Source: Lithodes maja
Taxonomy: Eukaryota; Arthropoda; Malacostraca; Decapoda; Lithodidae
Assembly: GCA_037953745.1 (NCBI GenBank)
Contig: JBAKBP010007643.1
Location: 1-64,000 of the forward strand
Length of the DNA stretch: 64,000 bases
Direction: 5' to 3'
This document shows, one piece after another, positions 41,932-52,839 of this stretch. Below the pieces are notes generated by a model. That model was given only the letters and a program-made list of their open reading frames with translations. It ran no database searches and was not told the origin of the DNA. Numbering within the stretch: position 1 is the stretch's first letter; each line of letters opens with the position of its first letter. The translations under genes were made by a program, and so were the position numbers.

Positions 41932-42763
41932 AAATATTGGTCCTTCGTGCCCTAAGGCTTCCTTACCGTAGTACCGTTTTGTTTGCTTCCTTGCCGCTTG
42001 TGGGTTTACAAATGGCTGCCGCCTCGCGCGTTGTTGGACCGACTGCCCTTTCTCAGGTATAGCACCAGCTTCTTCCCTCGTGTTTTTTAACATTTAGGCG
42101 CCGTCCCTATCTTTTTGGGGGCTAGTTTCCAGGTTTTTTGGGCGTGTGATCCTTGGCGTTTTTTTGGTGGGTTAGCTGGGCTGGAGATTGAGGTAGGGGT
42201 AATTTCGTCGGGCGCCATTTTGCGCTCATAGGCTAGGCTAGGCTAGGCAGTCTAGGCCTGTAGGTGTCTGAGGTTGCTGTTCATTTCGCTTTGGCGGTGT
42301 GCCTGTGGTGTTTGTTGTGTTTTGTCATTGTGGGACTCATTATTAATTTTGCTGGTGGGGAGGGTTCTCATGTGACCTTTTATATTTCAATTTCATAATA
42401 GCCTAGGCCTAGTTGCTTATAGTGGCGGTCATGAGTGTCGGTCTTTGTTAATTCCTAAGCGATTGACAGTCAATAGTAAGACCTCATGATTGTAGCTTAA
42501 CCAACTAGGCTTACCTACAAAGGGCTTTCAATAATTAGTGCTTCACCTTACCCTTTCTTTTAATGGATTTAGTATTTAATTCTTTTGTCTAGTTAGATAA
42601 TTTCCTTTCGATAGTTTATGTTAAGGGGGATGTAAGTACTATGTAATTCTTTTTGAGTAAAATTCTTAAGTAATGGGGGTTTGCCGCTGTTGATTCCTAA
42701 GCGATTAACGGTTTGTAGTCTGACCTCATTGTAGTTTAAGTTGCTTAAAATTAGACCTTAACG
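41932..42763 (+). promoter_or_regulatory. BEL leader with primer-binding site
   Basis: The PBS candidate TGGTCCTTCGTGCC lies at 41,938-41,951, seven bases after the LTR. The following 800-bp leader has no coding region. It contains an approximate duplication: CTAAGCGATTGACAGT near 42,458 and CTAAGCGATTAACGGT near 42,699. Confidence 0.65.
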
Positions 42764-44985
42764 ATGACAGATTTGAAGAAACTTAAGATTCTTAAGGGAG
42801 GGATGAAGGGAAGTTTAAATAGATGTTTAAGAGATCTTGATGAATTTTTATTAAGTGCCACGGCTGATCAAATAAAGGGTAAATTCGCCACTGTTACTAA
42901 ATCGCTAGCTACTTATGATAGTTATGCTCAGCAGGTATATGGTTTATTGACAGTTACTGACGATGTGGAAGAAGAAATGTCGGCAGATCTTGAGTACTTT
43001 GAGGATGTTAATACAGCCTTAGCCAGACTATCTTCCACCCAAGAATCAACCTCTGTTAAGGATACCGGTACACCAAAGGCGACTGGTTTTAACCTGCCGA
43101 AGCTTACTTTGCCTACCTTTTCCGGGGATTCGGCTACCTGGACTGGATTTTGGGATATTTTTGAGTGTTCCGTCCATCATAATAAACCACTCACATCCAT
43201 CCAAAGGTTCACATATCTCCGTGGCCAATTGAAAGGGGAGGCATTGAAGTTAGTCGATGGGTACAAGCTAGAAGCTACCAGCTACGAGTCTGCAGTGGAG
43301 TTGCTGAAGAGAACTTACGGGAGAGTGGAAGTCATCAAGACTGCGTTAATTACTAAGTTCTTCACGCTAGATCCTCCGTCCTATGATGTGACGGCCCTAA
43401 AGGAGTACTATGCCTCCTTTGAGAGCCTCCTCCGATCTATGGAGACAATGGCCGTCACCAAGGAGGAGATATTTAGTGTGAATATCTTGAATAAGATACC
43501 CTCTCCCCTAAGGGAAATCTTAAGACGACAACTAAGCGACTCTCCACTAAACTTGGAAGCGTTGGTGCAGGTGTACCAGACTGAAGTCTTCAATATGGAG
43601 AGTACTGGACACTACCGACAAGTGGAGATGTCGCCATCTACTGCAGCTTTCCCGGTACAGACTTCTCCTAAACAGAAAAGGCCAATATCATTAGGTTGTA
43701 AGTTGTGCAGTGTCCACGGTCATCTGTGGTATCAGTGTCCTAAGTATCCTAAGGCTACACAGAAGATTGGCAAGGCTAAATCGCTTAAGTTATGTACCAG
43801 CTATCTGGCAAGAGACCACTTCAACAGTACTTGCACCAATTCCTACATCAAACCTTGTAAGTATTGCAAGGGGAAACATTGGTTTTCCCTTTGCACCCAG
43901 TCTGATCGGCACGACGGCAAAGAAAAGGGGAGAACCCCCAAAGAGTCACATGAGAAAAGTAAGAGTGAGGGTGATAAAGTATCTGCCATGTCCATTGCTT
44001 CTCGAGAATGTCAATTGCTTCCTACTATGATGCTGCCAGTAGTGGGGAGTAATAATAATACTATAATGACGCGCACCTTACTTGACCAGTGCTCACAGAG
44101 GTCATTCGTTCTGCGGTCATCATTACCCCAGCTCAAGTGTACCAGCAAGGGTCAAGAGAATTTGCGTCTCCATGGTTTCACTGGTGAAATAGATACCAGT
44201 GACTATGATATAGTGGAGATTTCCTATGTTTATAGAAAAAAGGTATGTCCCATCGAGGCTGTTGTGGTCGACACACTACCCAGTTTCTATATAGCATCAG
44301 AGATTCAACCACATTTGAAATATCTCAGAAGCAAGGGTTATAAACTGGCTGATGATCAACTCTCTGCTAACAATGGTATTATGCTACTGGTCGGAGCTGA
44401 TTATTACTACGACCTGGTTCACCCTGGATATCGGCGGGTAGATAAGCTAATAATGCTCCCCACGATCCAAGGTTATGCCATTTCTGGATCCTATGCCACT
44501 TCCTCTCAAGACACACAGGTGGAGGTGGTTACGGTCCTCAAGGTAGCAGTAAGCCCCATAGATAAATATATTAGGCCAAATGTGCCTGATAATACATGTA
44601 CTGATATAGATAAGCTATGGGACTTGGACAATATTGGAATTGACCCACATGAACTTGATCGTGAGTCCAAGCTAGCGTTAAGCTCGTATGAAGAGACTGT
44701 AATGTATGACTCTGGCAGAGGTCAGTATGTGGTAAGGCTCCCTTGGAATGATAACAAGAGTAAATTACCTACTAATTTCCATCTAGCACTTGGTAGATTA
44801 CGTGGCCTTCAGAAGCAGTTTGTCAAGGATCCAAATTATTGCGAGACTTATGCGGCAGTTTTAAACGAGCAGGTACAACGTGGATTTGCCATCTCAGTGA
44901 GTATGGGGATAATATCCATTACCTTGCTCACCATGGGATTAAAAAGGACAGTTCCACCACTCCTGTTCGTATTGTGTATGACTGC
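42764..44985 (+). pseudogene. gag-pol: BEL Gag, protease and start of RT
   Basis: Starts MTDLKKLKILKGG. Gag shows LPTFSGDSATWTGFWDIFE and FTYLRGQLKGEALKLVDGY, typical of BEL/Pao. Three Cys/His knuckles follow: CKLCSVHGHLWYQC, CTSYLARDHFNSTC and CKYCKGKHWFSLC. The protease site reads LLDQCSQRSF, with Cys where Gly is usual. A one-base frame change near 44,893-44,900 separates this frame from the RT start, which continues as SEYGDNIHYL to RIVYDC at the Gypsy-2 insertion point. The open frame running to 45,034 ends inside the Gypsy-2 LTR and is not natural. Confidence 0.85.
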
Positions 44986-46782
44986 TGTTACGACTGGGGT
45001 TCAAATATATCAGGGCTCTTATTCATTGGACTAGTAATGGCATAAATGTTACAACGGAAAGCACTAGCTCCAACCTCTGATGTGTATTCCCAGTGAACAA
45101 AGAACACAAATACTCTACAGAGTTCTATATGCAATAATAGGCTATCAAACTCTCAATAAATGTGCGTCTACTCTAGGCTTAATGTTATGTGAAAACAGCC
45201 TATTACTACCTATAACCGAAGGTGCTTGGTTACGGTATGCAAAGTAAGGTGGTAAGAGAAGTTACAGCTTACGTTACTTTAATCAATAAATGTCAGGCAT
45301 TCCTGCATGAAAGAAAGTGCACTAAGGTCCTTCAACACTAACAAGGAATCTTCTTTAAATGTTAGATGCTATAAAGATGCTCGTATCGGAAATGGAACCC
45401 AAAAAGGCAGGCAGCGGAACAATGCTCGTGCAGGCTATGCACACAAAAAGGCAGAATATATAATGCCGTCGGAGCCAAGAATATCCTAAACACTACAACA
45501 ATAATAATAATCGCCACGACAATGCAGTATTCCTATCAACAAAAAGAGCCTAAGTCGTTTGTGTCTCAATACATCAAACTAGGCTGCGAAATGCTTGTGT
45601 AATCATAAATGGGTATGCATAAAAAGAGTAATTGGTTTAATATACTTAATGTCTACTGTGACTGATAAAGTCTAGCTAGAGTCAATGATACGAGATACTG
45701 GTGCGCATGGCATGCCGCATAGCCTAGTGCAAATCTGAAGTCTGTGCGTCAAATATTACGTTATAATGAAGGGTAGCTCTCTTGAGAAACCTTAATACCG
45801 AAGTATTAAGCGTTCTCCTGGCGTACCTCAAAGACAAACAATCGAGACTAGAACAGTGCAGAATGGTATAGGCAAAAAACCCTCATTCGTGCATGCTCTA
45901 CTCTCAATGGCACACAGACTAGAATTTACTCAAACAACTCCAGTTCTCAGGTATGTCGTGCTGCTTTTAACTGAAGCCAGCACTCATAGGAAACAATACC
46001 TTATAATATCAGACTCCTAGTCTAGCATTATCTAATCCAGCAGAACACTAATAACTAAAGGAAGCAGTACTAAACAATATAAATGCCAACCAATGCTTCG
46101 TGATCCACTTATCTTAACACTAACATACGTGGGTTATATCAGACCTTAACGCACAATACAACTGGCCAGCATGAAGCTGATTTTGCAGAGGTAACCAGAG
46201 GGGATATAATGTTAATAAAAAGGTGGTGAAAGATATGGAAAATGAGAGAGATAGGCAGAGGAAAAGATTCTCAGGTGCGAAGCTGGGACAGATAGCAAGG
46301 GAAAAAAGATGGGTGCGTTCTAGAAACCAGATCTGAGGGAGAGAGTGGCGAGGAACTGTATATATACTCGCACTAGCTCGAGGTGCGTGGGGAAAAAGCA
46401 GTTACAAGTCATCTAGCCACTAGCAAGAGCTTGCAGCATGGTAAGGGCCTCTCTCCACCAACCCCCGCGAGGCAGCCAGCCGTGACGTCATCGAGCGGGA
46501 CAAAAACACTGCGCGCCCCCTCTCACTCTGTTCTACTCTCTCTCTCTCTCCCAGATCCCATCATTACTAGTTAATGATAAAACATATACTTTACAATTAA
46601 ATATATAAAGCCTTGACATGGGTGAAAACAAAGAGCCTTTCTGGACTGCCCATGACACAAGCTTTCATATGAAATAAAGCACACTCTAATACATAAACTG
46701 TAGCCCCATCCACTGCCCTGGCGATCCTAGCGAGTCACTGTAGGACAAGCCATGCGGTTCTAACGGAGTGGTTAACGTCACA
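44986..46782 (-). repeat. Gypsy-2 3' LTR (1,797 bp)
   Basis: About 99% identical to the right LTR by eye; roughly fifteen substitutions were noted. The polypurine tract (AAATCTTGGGGGGGG on the minus strand) adjoins it at 46,783-46,798. Confidence 0.9.
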
Positions 46783-46798
46783 CCCCCCCCAAGATTTT

Positions 46799-47254
46799 TC
46801 TCAGAGGCCCCAAGGCTCACAAAAATCTGATGGTTAGAACCCATGCTATATCTCCACTTCCCATCACCCAGCGGCAGTAAAATATCTGGCACAGTTCTTC
46901 AACAAAACATTTTTCAAAATTATAACCCTCCCCAACACAATAGGTTAAATTATATGTAGTTATGCTCCTCAAGAGCGAACTTCTCTAGCCCAGCATTCTG
47001 AGAGGAGTGCAACTCAGAATTACTGCTATAACATACTGACAAAATTCAACTATCAAAGAAAGTTTTTATTTGATTTTTATGTTTATAATTTGTTTATTTC
47101 GGCTGCACTATAGGGGCAAGCCTAGTTTTTTCTTCTATACCAAACGCTCAACTCCTGCTTTACGACCCAATACGCTGGGCTACAACCGCGAGCCAACAAG
47201 CACCAAGCGCAAAATACTATTCAAACTAAAGCAGGAGGCTACCCGTGTGTCAAT
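46799..47254 (-). other. Gypsy-2 region between ORF and 3' LTR
   Basis: About 455 bp downstream of the stop codon on the minus strand. No env-like or other domain recognised. Confidence 0.5.
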
Positions 47255-50200
47255 CTACCCAGGATCATCTACCCTTGAACGACCATCTGCAACCACGTTG
47301 TCACAACCGGCAATATGGCGTATGTCCAGGTTATATACCAATAACCTTAGTGACCACCTGGTCAGCCTCATATTCCGATTGTGAAACTGGTCCAAGAACT
47401 TGAGAGGGTGATGATCTGGGTAAACTACAACGACCGGACCATAGGCTGGAACACAGACCTCGAAATGCCTCAGAGCAAGTACAACCGCCAGCAGCTCCTC
47501 CTCGACAACAGAGCAGCTCCCCTGGGCCGAATTGTACTTCTCCGAGCAGAAACTAACAGGATGCTCCAGCCCATCATCGTCCTTTTCCACAAAGACGGCA
47601 CCAGCCCCCACACCACTAGCCTCCGTTGCTAGTTGGAAAGGTAGGCTAAAGTCAGGGGCCCTGAGGATCGGGTGAGTGCACAACAGGTGTTTTACTTCTC
47701 TAAACACCTTCTCACACTCAGGCGCCCATTTGAACCTCTTATCCTTCCAGTTATCCTCCACCTGAGCTTGACTGTCCCGTTCTCCTTCTCCACCTTGACT
47801 GCTAAACGTCATCACAGGCACAGTGAGAGGCTCAGGGGGGTGCCTCCCATACTCCTTCATGGGATTAACATGACATAACTGATTGCGCTTCCGTCTGTCT
47901 GGAGTGGCTACCAAGTAAACCAGGTCCGATAGCTCCTCCACCACCCTATAAGGACCAGCGTACTTCGCGGATAAGTGGTGACCTACAAGGGGCAGTAGAA
48001 TCAACACCTCCTGACCCACGTGAAACTCCCTGAGTTCAACCTTGAGGTCGTACCTGTCCTTCCTGAGGGCCTGAGAGCTAGTCAAATTACGGCCAGCCAA
48101 CTCCAGACTGCGCAACATCCGTTCTCGACTGTTGAGGACACACTTGAGCATAGAACAAGGTTTTTCTGCGCCCTCCCATACTTCTTCAACCATATGGAGA
48201 GGCCCTCTGACACGGTGTCCAAAGACGAGCTCATTAGGGCTGAATCCCAAAATCTCCCCAGGTACCTCCCACACAGCAAACAAAACACATGGCAGGCCAA
48301 GATCCCAATCCCTCCCACTCTCAAAGCAACAACAACGAAGCACAGATTTCAAGGCTGAGTGCCATCGCTCTAACACACCCTGGCTCTCCGGATGATACGC
48401 AGATGACACAACCCCAACAATCCCATGCTGCGGCATTGCTTGTACAAAGAGGCTAGAAGTGAAGTTGGGTCCCTGGACTGACTGAAGCCCCTGCGGGTAA
48501 CCATACCGGGAAAAATACACTAGCAAGCTTCGGACCACCGTCTTCGCCGACCCATTTCTCATAGGGTACGCGTCAGGGTACCTTGTTGCCACATCTCCCG
48601 ACTGTGCATCACTGTCCTCCTTCAACTCTTTCGTCTTTTTAAGCCCATCCTCTGCCTTTTCCACAACAGTTACTGGGTCTTCTTCAGACTCGATATTTGG
48701 TCCTAATACTGAGTCCCCGAGAAGGGCCGTTGATACTAAACTCTCAACCGCATCAACTTCCAACCCCTTCTCGGTACCCTTCCTCCGCTGATCTAAAGAT
48801 TGTTGACCAGAATGTGACTCCCTGGATGCAGGATCTCCGGTGGCAACACACGCCATAGGCTGCCCCGGACACTTCTCAACACACTCCTGCTCCTCCCTAC
48901 TCACGTCGGCCGGCTTCTCGGCAACGACCAAGGGTGGAGCCTCAGAAGTAGGTCCCGCAAAGTCGTTGCCGAGAAGGAGGTCGACGCCCCCAACAGGTAA
49001 CTTCTCCACAATTCCTACATCCAGGTCACGAGTCACACCATCAACTTCCATCTTCATTCTTACAAGCGGGTATGACCTTGTTGCATTAACTCCCTGAACC
49101 ACAACCACCCGCGCCGTATTGACAGGTTTACCAGTGAAATTTCTCAACAGTGTTTGCGATGCCCCAGTGTCACGCAAAATTCTCACCTCATGGCTTCTAC
49201 CCCCCCACTCCACACAACCGAGTCCCCTGTGGTCACTAAAGGCATCACGGACAGGGAATAAGCCTTCCGGATCCTTCTGCACTGGCAGTGTATTTACCTC
49301 GGAAGAAATGCCTCTAACAAACTCCGATGTCCTCTTGAACACTTCAATGCCGTGAGCAAAAGACACGGCTGCCGGAGGAGGTCGACTAGGGCACTCATTT
49401 GCCTTATGACCCTCCTGGTGGCAACTAAAACACATAAATTTCGGTTTCGGCTTATACTGTGATGTAAAAGGCCCCTGACTTTTCACATACGGTGTGGTGT
49501 AAGGTTTGGATTCAGTTTTAGTTTCATGGCTCTTCTGTTTAAATGTGTCATTGTTACGGGGAGGGGGAGGATAACGGTCCTTAGCACTTACATCGTACTT
49601 CTGTGAGGACCCGCAACCCCGAATCAACGACAGCCGTCGATCAGCCATTTCTGCTGCTTCGACTAGAGTTCTTGGGTTTTTCTCCTTCAAGTTCAAAGTT
49701 AGATCACCGCCCGTGCTCTTAAAGAACTGCTCCAACATCATTAACTGCTTAATTTCATCAAATGTTGTGACCTTCTCAGATCGGAGCCAGTTCCCCATAG
49801 CATCGGACAAGTCCCGGGCGTGTTCCAAAAAGGTGCTATCTCTTCCCTTAGTTACACCCCGGAACTTCAAACGGTACGTTTCTGGTTGCAATTCGTAAGC
49901 CCTCAGGACAGCCTCCTCGAGATCCTCGTACACAATACATAACTCCAAAGGTAACGCATCGTAGGCTTTAAGACCCTTGCCTATTAATCTAGAGGATACA
50001 AGTGCTGCCCATTTATTCTCTGGCCACTGGTGTTCCTGGCACTTCTTCTCAAAGCGTGTGAAAAATTCTGTTACACCACTCTCATCAAACACCGGAACCA
50101 GTTTCAATAAGTGCGAGAGAGACTGCTCATGAACACGGTTACCAGCCCCAAGTCGCTGTCCCGTTGCCTCTACTCGCGACTTCTCTACATCCATGTCGGC

Positions 50201-50797
50201 ACAGTACCTAGTCGACTCTAAATCAGCCTGGATTTTTGCTAGCTCTATGTGCTGGTGACTTTTTCTCTCTTCTATCTTGGCTAATTCTATTTGCTGCTGG
50301 ATCTTAGCTAATTCGAGCTGAAGCAATAATTCTGGAGTTAACCCTTGAGGAGGTGAAGGTGCTACAATGTTTGAAATTACCGGTGGTCCCCCCAGGGGCA
50401 ACCCACCCTGCCAGTCACCACCCAACTGCGGAAGCGTACCCGGGGTCGGCAAACTACTGGGATGGCTGGGAGTCGAGTGTAGGGGAAGCATGGCCGAAGG
50501 GATCTGAGCACTCAACCCATCTCGCTCACCAGTCACCCTGCCCAGTACACACGTTATCAAGTTATCCTTGGTCATGCTGCTAGTAACCGCATGACCGATA
50601 GCTGTGGCCAGGCATTGAAGACCGTACCGATCCATACCCTCCAACCGCTCGGCAGTAACAGGCCATTGCAAAAATATCCTAGCATCCTCCTCACAGTTCA
50701 CCCGATTAACCCTTTCATCATGCTGCTGTTCCTCAGTTTCGACATTACGTACTGTGTCTCCATTCTCCTCTGATCCGGTATAAGACATGATGCTCAC
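47255..50797 (-). pseudogene. gag-pol: Gypsy-2 Gag-PR-partial IN-RNase H, RT deleted but frame open
   Basis: 1,180 codons without a stop. Gag has a knuckle CFSCHQEGHKANEC (about 454-467). The protease has RDTGAS (about 542). The frame jumps from SDAQSGD into DVATRYPDAYPMRNG in mid-integrase, losing the H-H-C-C finger and the first catalytic Asp. The second Asp is also lost (SVQGPNF against SDQGSNF in Gypsy-1), while PESQGVLERW is kept. After the GPY-type end (AGPYRVVEEL) the frame jumps from VEDNWK straight to RNase H-proximal KRFKWAPECEKVF, so the whole RT palm is missing. RNase H reads ATEASG for ATDASG. No transposition enzyme is complete, but Gag and protease look usable. The likely start is M4. 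Confidence 0.88.
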
Positions 50798-51005
50798 AAA
50801 AATTTCTCACCACAATATTCAGAAAAGAAGCACCCCAAACTCTTATACCTCGATATACACACAAAAATTCTCGGAAATACTCAAGGGCTATACTATGTTG
50901 CAAAAAAAAATTATTCTTGCTGATCCCCGCAAAATATTCTCCAAAACAACAAATGTTCCCTGCTAATAAATGTAGGTTCACCAAATCCTAGGTAAGGTCG
51001 CCATT
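50798..51005 (-). promoter_or_regulatory. Gypsy-2 leader and primer-binding site
   Basis: The PBS candidate TGGCGACCTTACCTAGG (minus strand, 51,003 downward) matches Gypsy-1 over its first ten bases. Confidence 0.7.
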
Positions 51006-52835
51006 TGTTACGACTGGGGTTCAAATATATCAGGGCTCTTATTCATTGGACTAGTAATGGCATAAATGTTACAACGGAAAGCGCTAGCTCCAACCTCTGA
51101 TGTGTATTCCCAGTGAACAAAGAACACAAATACTCTACAGAGTTCTATATGCAATAATAGGCTATCAAACTCTCAATAAATGTGCGTCTACTCTAGGCTT
51201 AATGTTATGTGAAAACAGCCTATTACTACCTATAACCGAAGGTGCTTGGTTACGGTATGCAAAGTAAGGTGGTAAGAGAAGTTACAGCTTACGTTACTTT
51301 AATCAATAAATGTCAGGCACTCCTGCATGAAAGAAAGTGCACTAAAGTCCTTCAACACTAACAAGGAATCTTCTTTAAATGTTAGATGCTATAAAGATGC
51401 TCGTATCGGAAATGGAACCCAAAAAGGCAGGCAGCGGAACAATGCTCGTGCAGGCTATGCACACAAAAAGGCAGAATATATAATGCCGTCGGAGCCAAGA
51501 ATATCCTAAACACTACAACAATAATAATAATCGCCACGACAATGCAGTATTCCTATCAACAAAAAGAGCCTAAGTCGTTTGTGTCTCAATACATCAAACT
51601 AGGCTGCGAAATGCTTGTGTAATCATAAATGGGTATGCATAAAAAGAGTAATTGGTTTAATATACTTAATGTCTACTGTGACTGATAAAGTCTAGCTAGA
51701 GTCAATGATACGAGATACTGGTAGCTAGAGTCAATGATATGAGATACTGGTGCGCATGGCATGCCGCATAGCCTAGTGCAAATCCCAAGTCTGTGCGTCA
51801 AATATTACGTTATAATGAAGGGTAGCTCTCTTGAGAAGCCTTAATACCGAAGTATTAAGCGTTCTCCTGGCGTACCTCAAAGACAAACAATCGAGACTAG
51901 AACAGTGCAGAATGGTATAGGCAAAAAACCCTCATTCGTGCATGCTCTACTCTCAATGGCACACAGACTAGAATTTACTCAATCAACTCCAGTTCTCAGG
52001 TATGTCGTGCCACTTTTAACTGAAGCCAGCACTCATAGGAAACAATACCTTATAATATCAGACTCCTAGTCTAGCATTATCTAATCCAGCAGAACACTAA
52101 TAACTAAAGGAAGCAGAACTAAACAATATAAATGCCAACCAATGCTTCGTGATCCACTTATCTTAACACTAACATACATGGGTTATATCAGACCTTAACG
52201 CACAATACAACTGGCCAGCATGAAGCTGATTTTGCAGAGGTAACCAGAGGGGATATAATGTTAATAAAAAGGTGGTGAAAGATATGGAAAATGAGAGAGA
52301 TAGGCAGAGGAAAAGATTCTCAGGTGCGAAGCGGGGACAGATAGCAAGGGAAAAAAGATGGGTGCGTTCTAGAAACCAGATCTGAGGGAGAGAGTGGCGA
52401 GGAACTGTATATATATATACTCGCACTAGCTCGAGGTGCGTGGGGAAAAAGCGGTTACAAGTCATCTAGCTACTAGCAAGAGCTTGCAGCATGGTAAGGG
52501 CCTCTCTCCACCAACCCCCGCGAGGCAGCCAGCCGTGACGTCATCGAGCGGGACAAAAACACTGCGCGCCCCCTCTCACTCTGTTCTACTCTCTCTCTCT
52601 CTCCCAGATCCCATCATTACTAGTTAATGATAAAACATATACTTTACAATTAAATATATAAAGCCTTGACATGGGTGAAAACAAAGAGCCTTTCTGGACT
52701 GCCCATGACACGAGCTTTCATATGAAATAAAGCACACTCTAATACATAAACTGTAGCCCCATCCACTGCCCTGGCGATCCTAGCGAGTCACTGTAGGACA
52801 AGCCATGCGGTTCTAACGGAGTGGTTAACGTCACA
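51006..52835 (-). repeat. Gypsy-2 5' LTR (1,830 bp)
   Basis: Longer than its partner by a 29-bp tandem duplication (51,693-51,721 repeated at 51,722-51,750, word TAGCTAGAGTCAATGAT) and by four bases in a TA run near 52,410. Confidence 0.9.
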
Positions 52836-52839
52836 CTGC

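Larger units (their letters stand above)
44986..52835 (-). mobile_element. Gypsy-2: Gmr1-like element lacking RT (internal deletions)
   Basis: LTRs lie at 44,986-46,782 (1,797 bp) and 51,006-52,835 (1,830 bp). The TSD CTGC lies at 44,982-44,985 and 52,836-52,839. It has the same PBS core (TGGCGACCTT), the same polypurine tract and the same LTR starts as Gypsy-1, so it is a sister family. It interrupts the BEL RT exactly between two codons. The single ORF lacks the RT and the front of integrase, so it cannot move alone. Confidence 0.92.

Noticed and set aside
44895..45034. C-terminal tail of the 756-codon frame as a genuine BEL product
   Set aside because: After about 44,895 this frame leaves the BEL RT homology, and its end lies inside the Gypsy-2 LTR.
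45307..45489. Small ORF repeated at 51,327-51,509
   Set aside because: Both copies are the same position of the two Gypsy-2 LTRs; no family resemblance.
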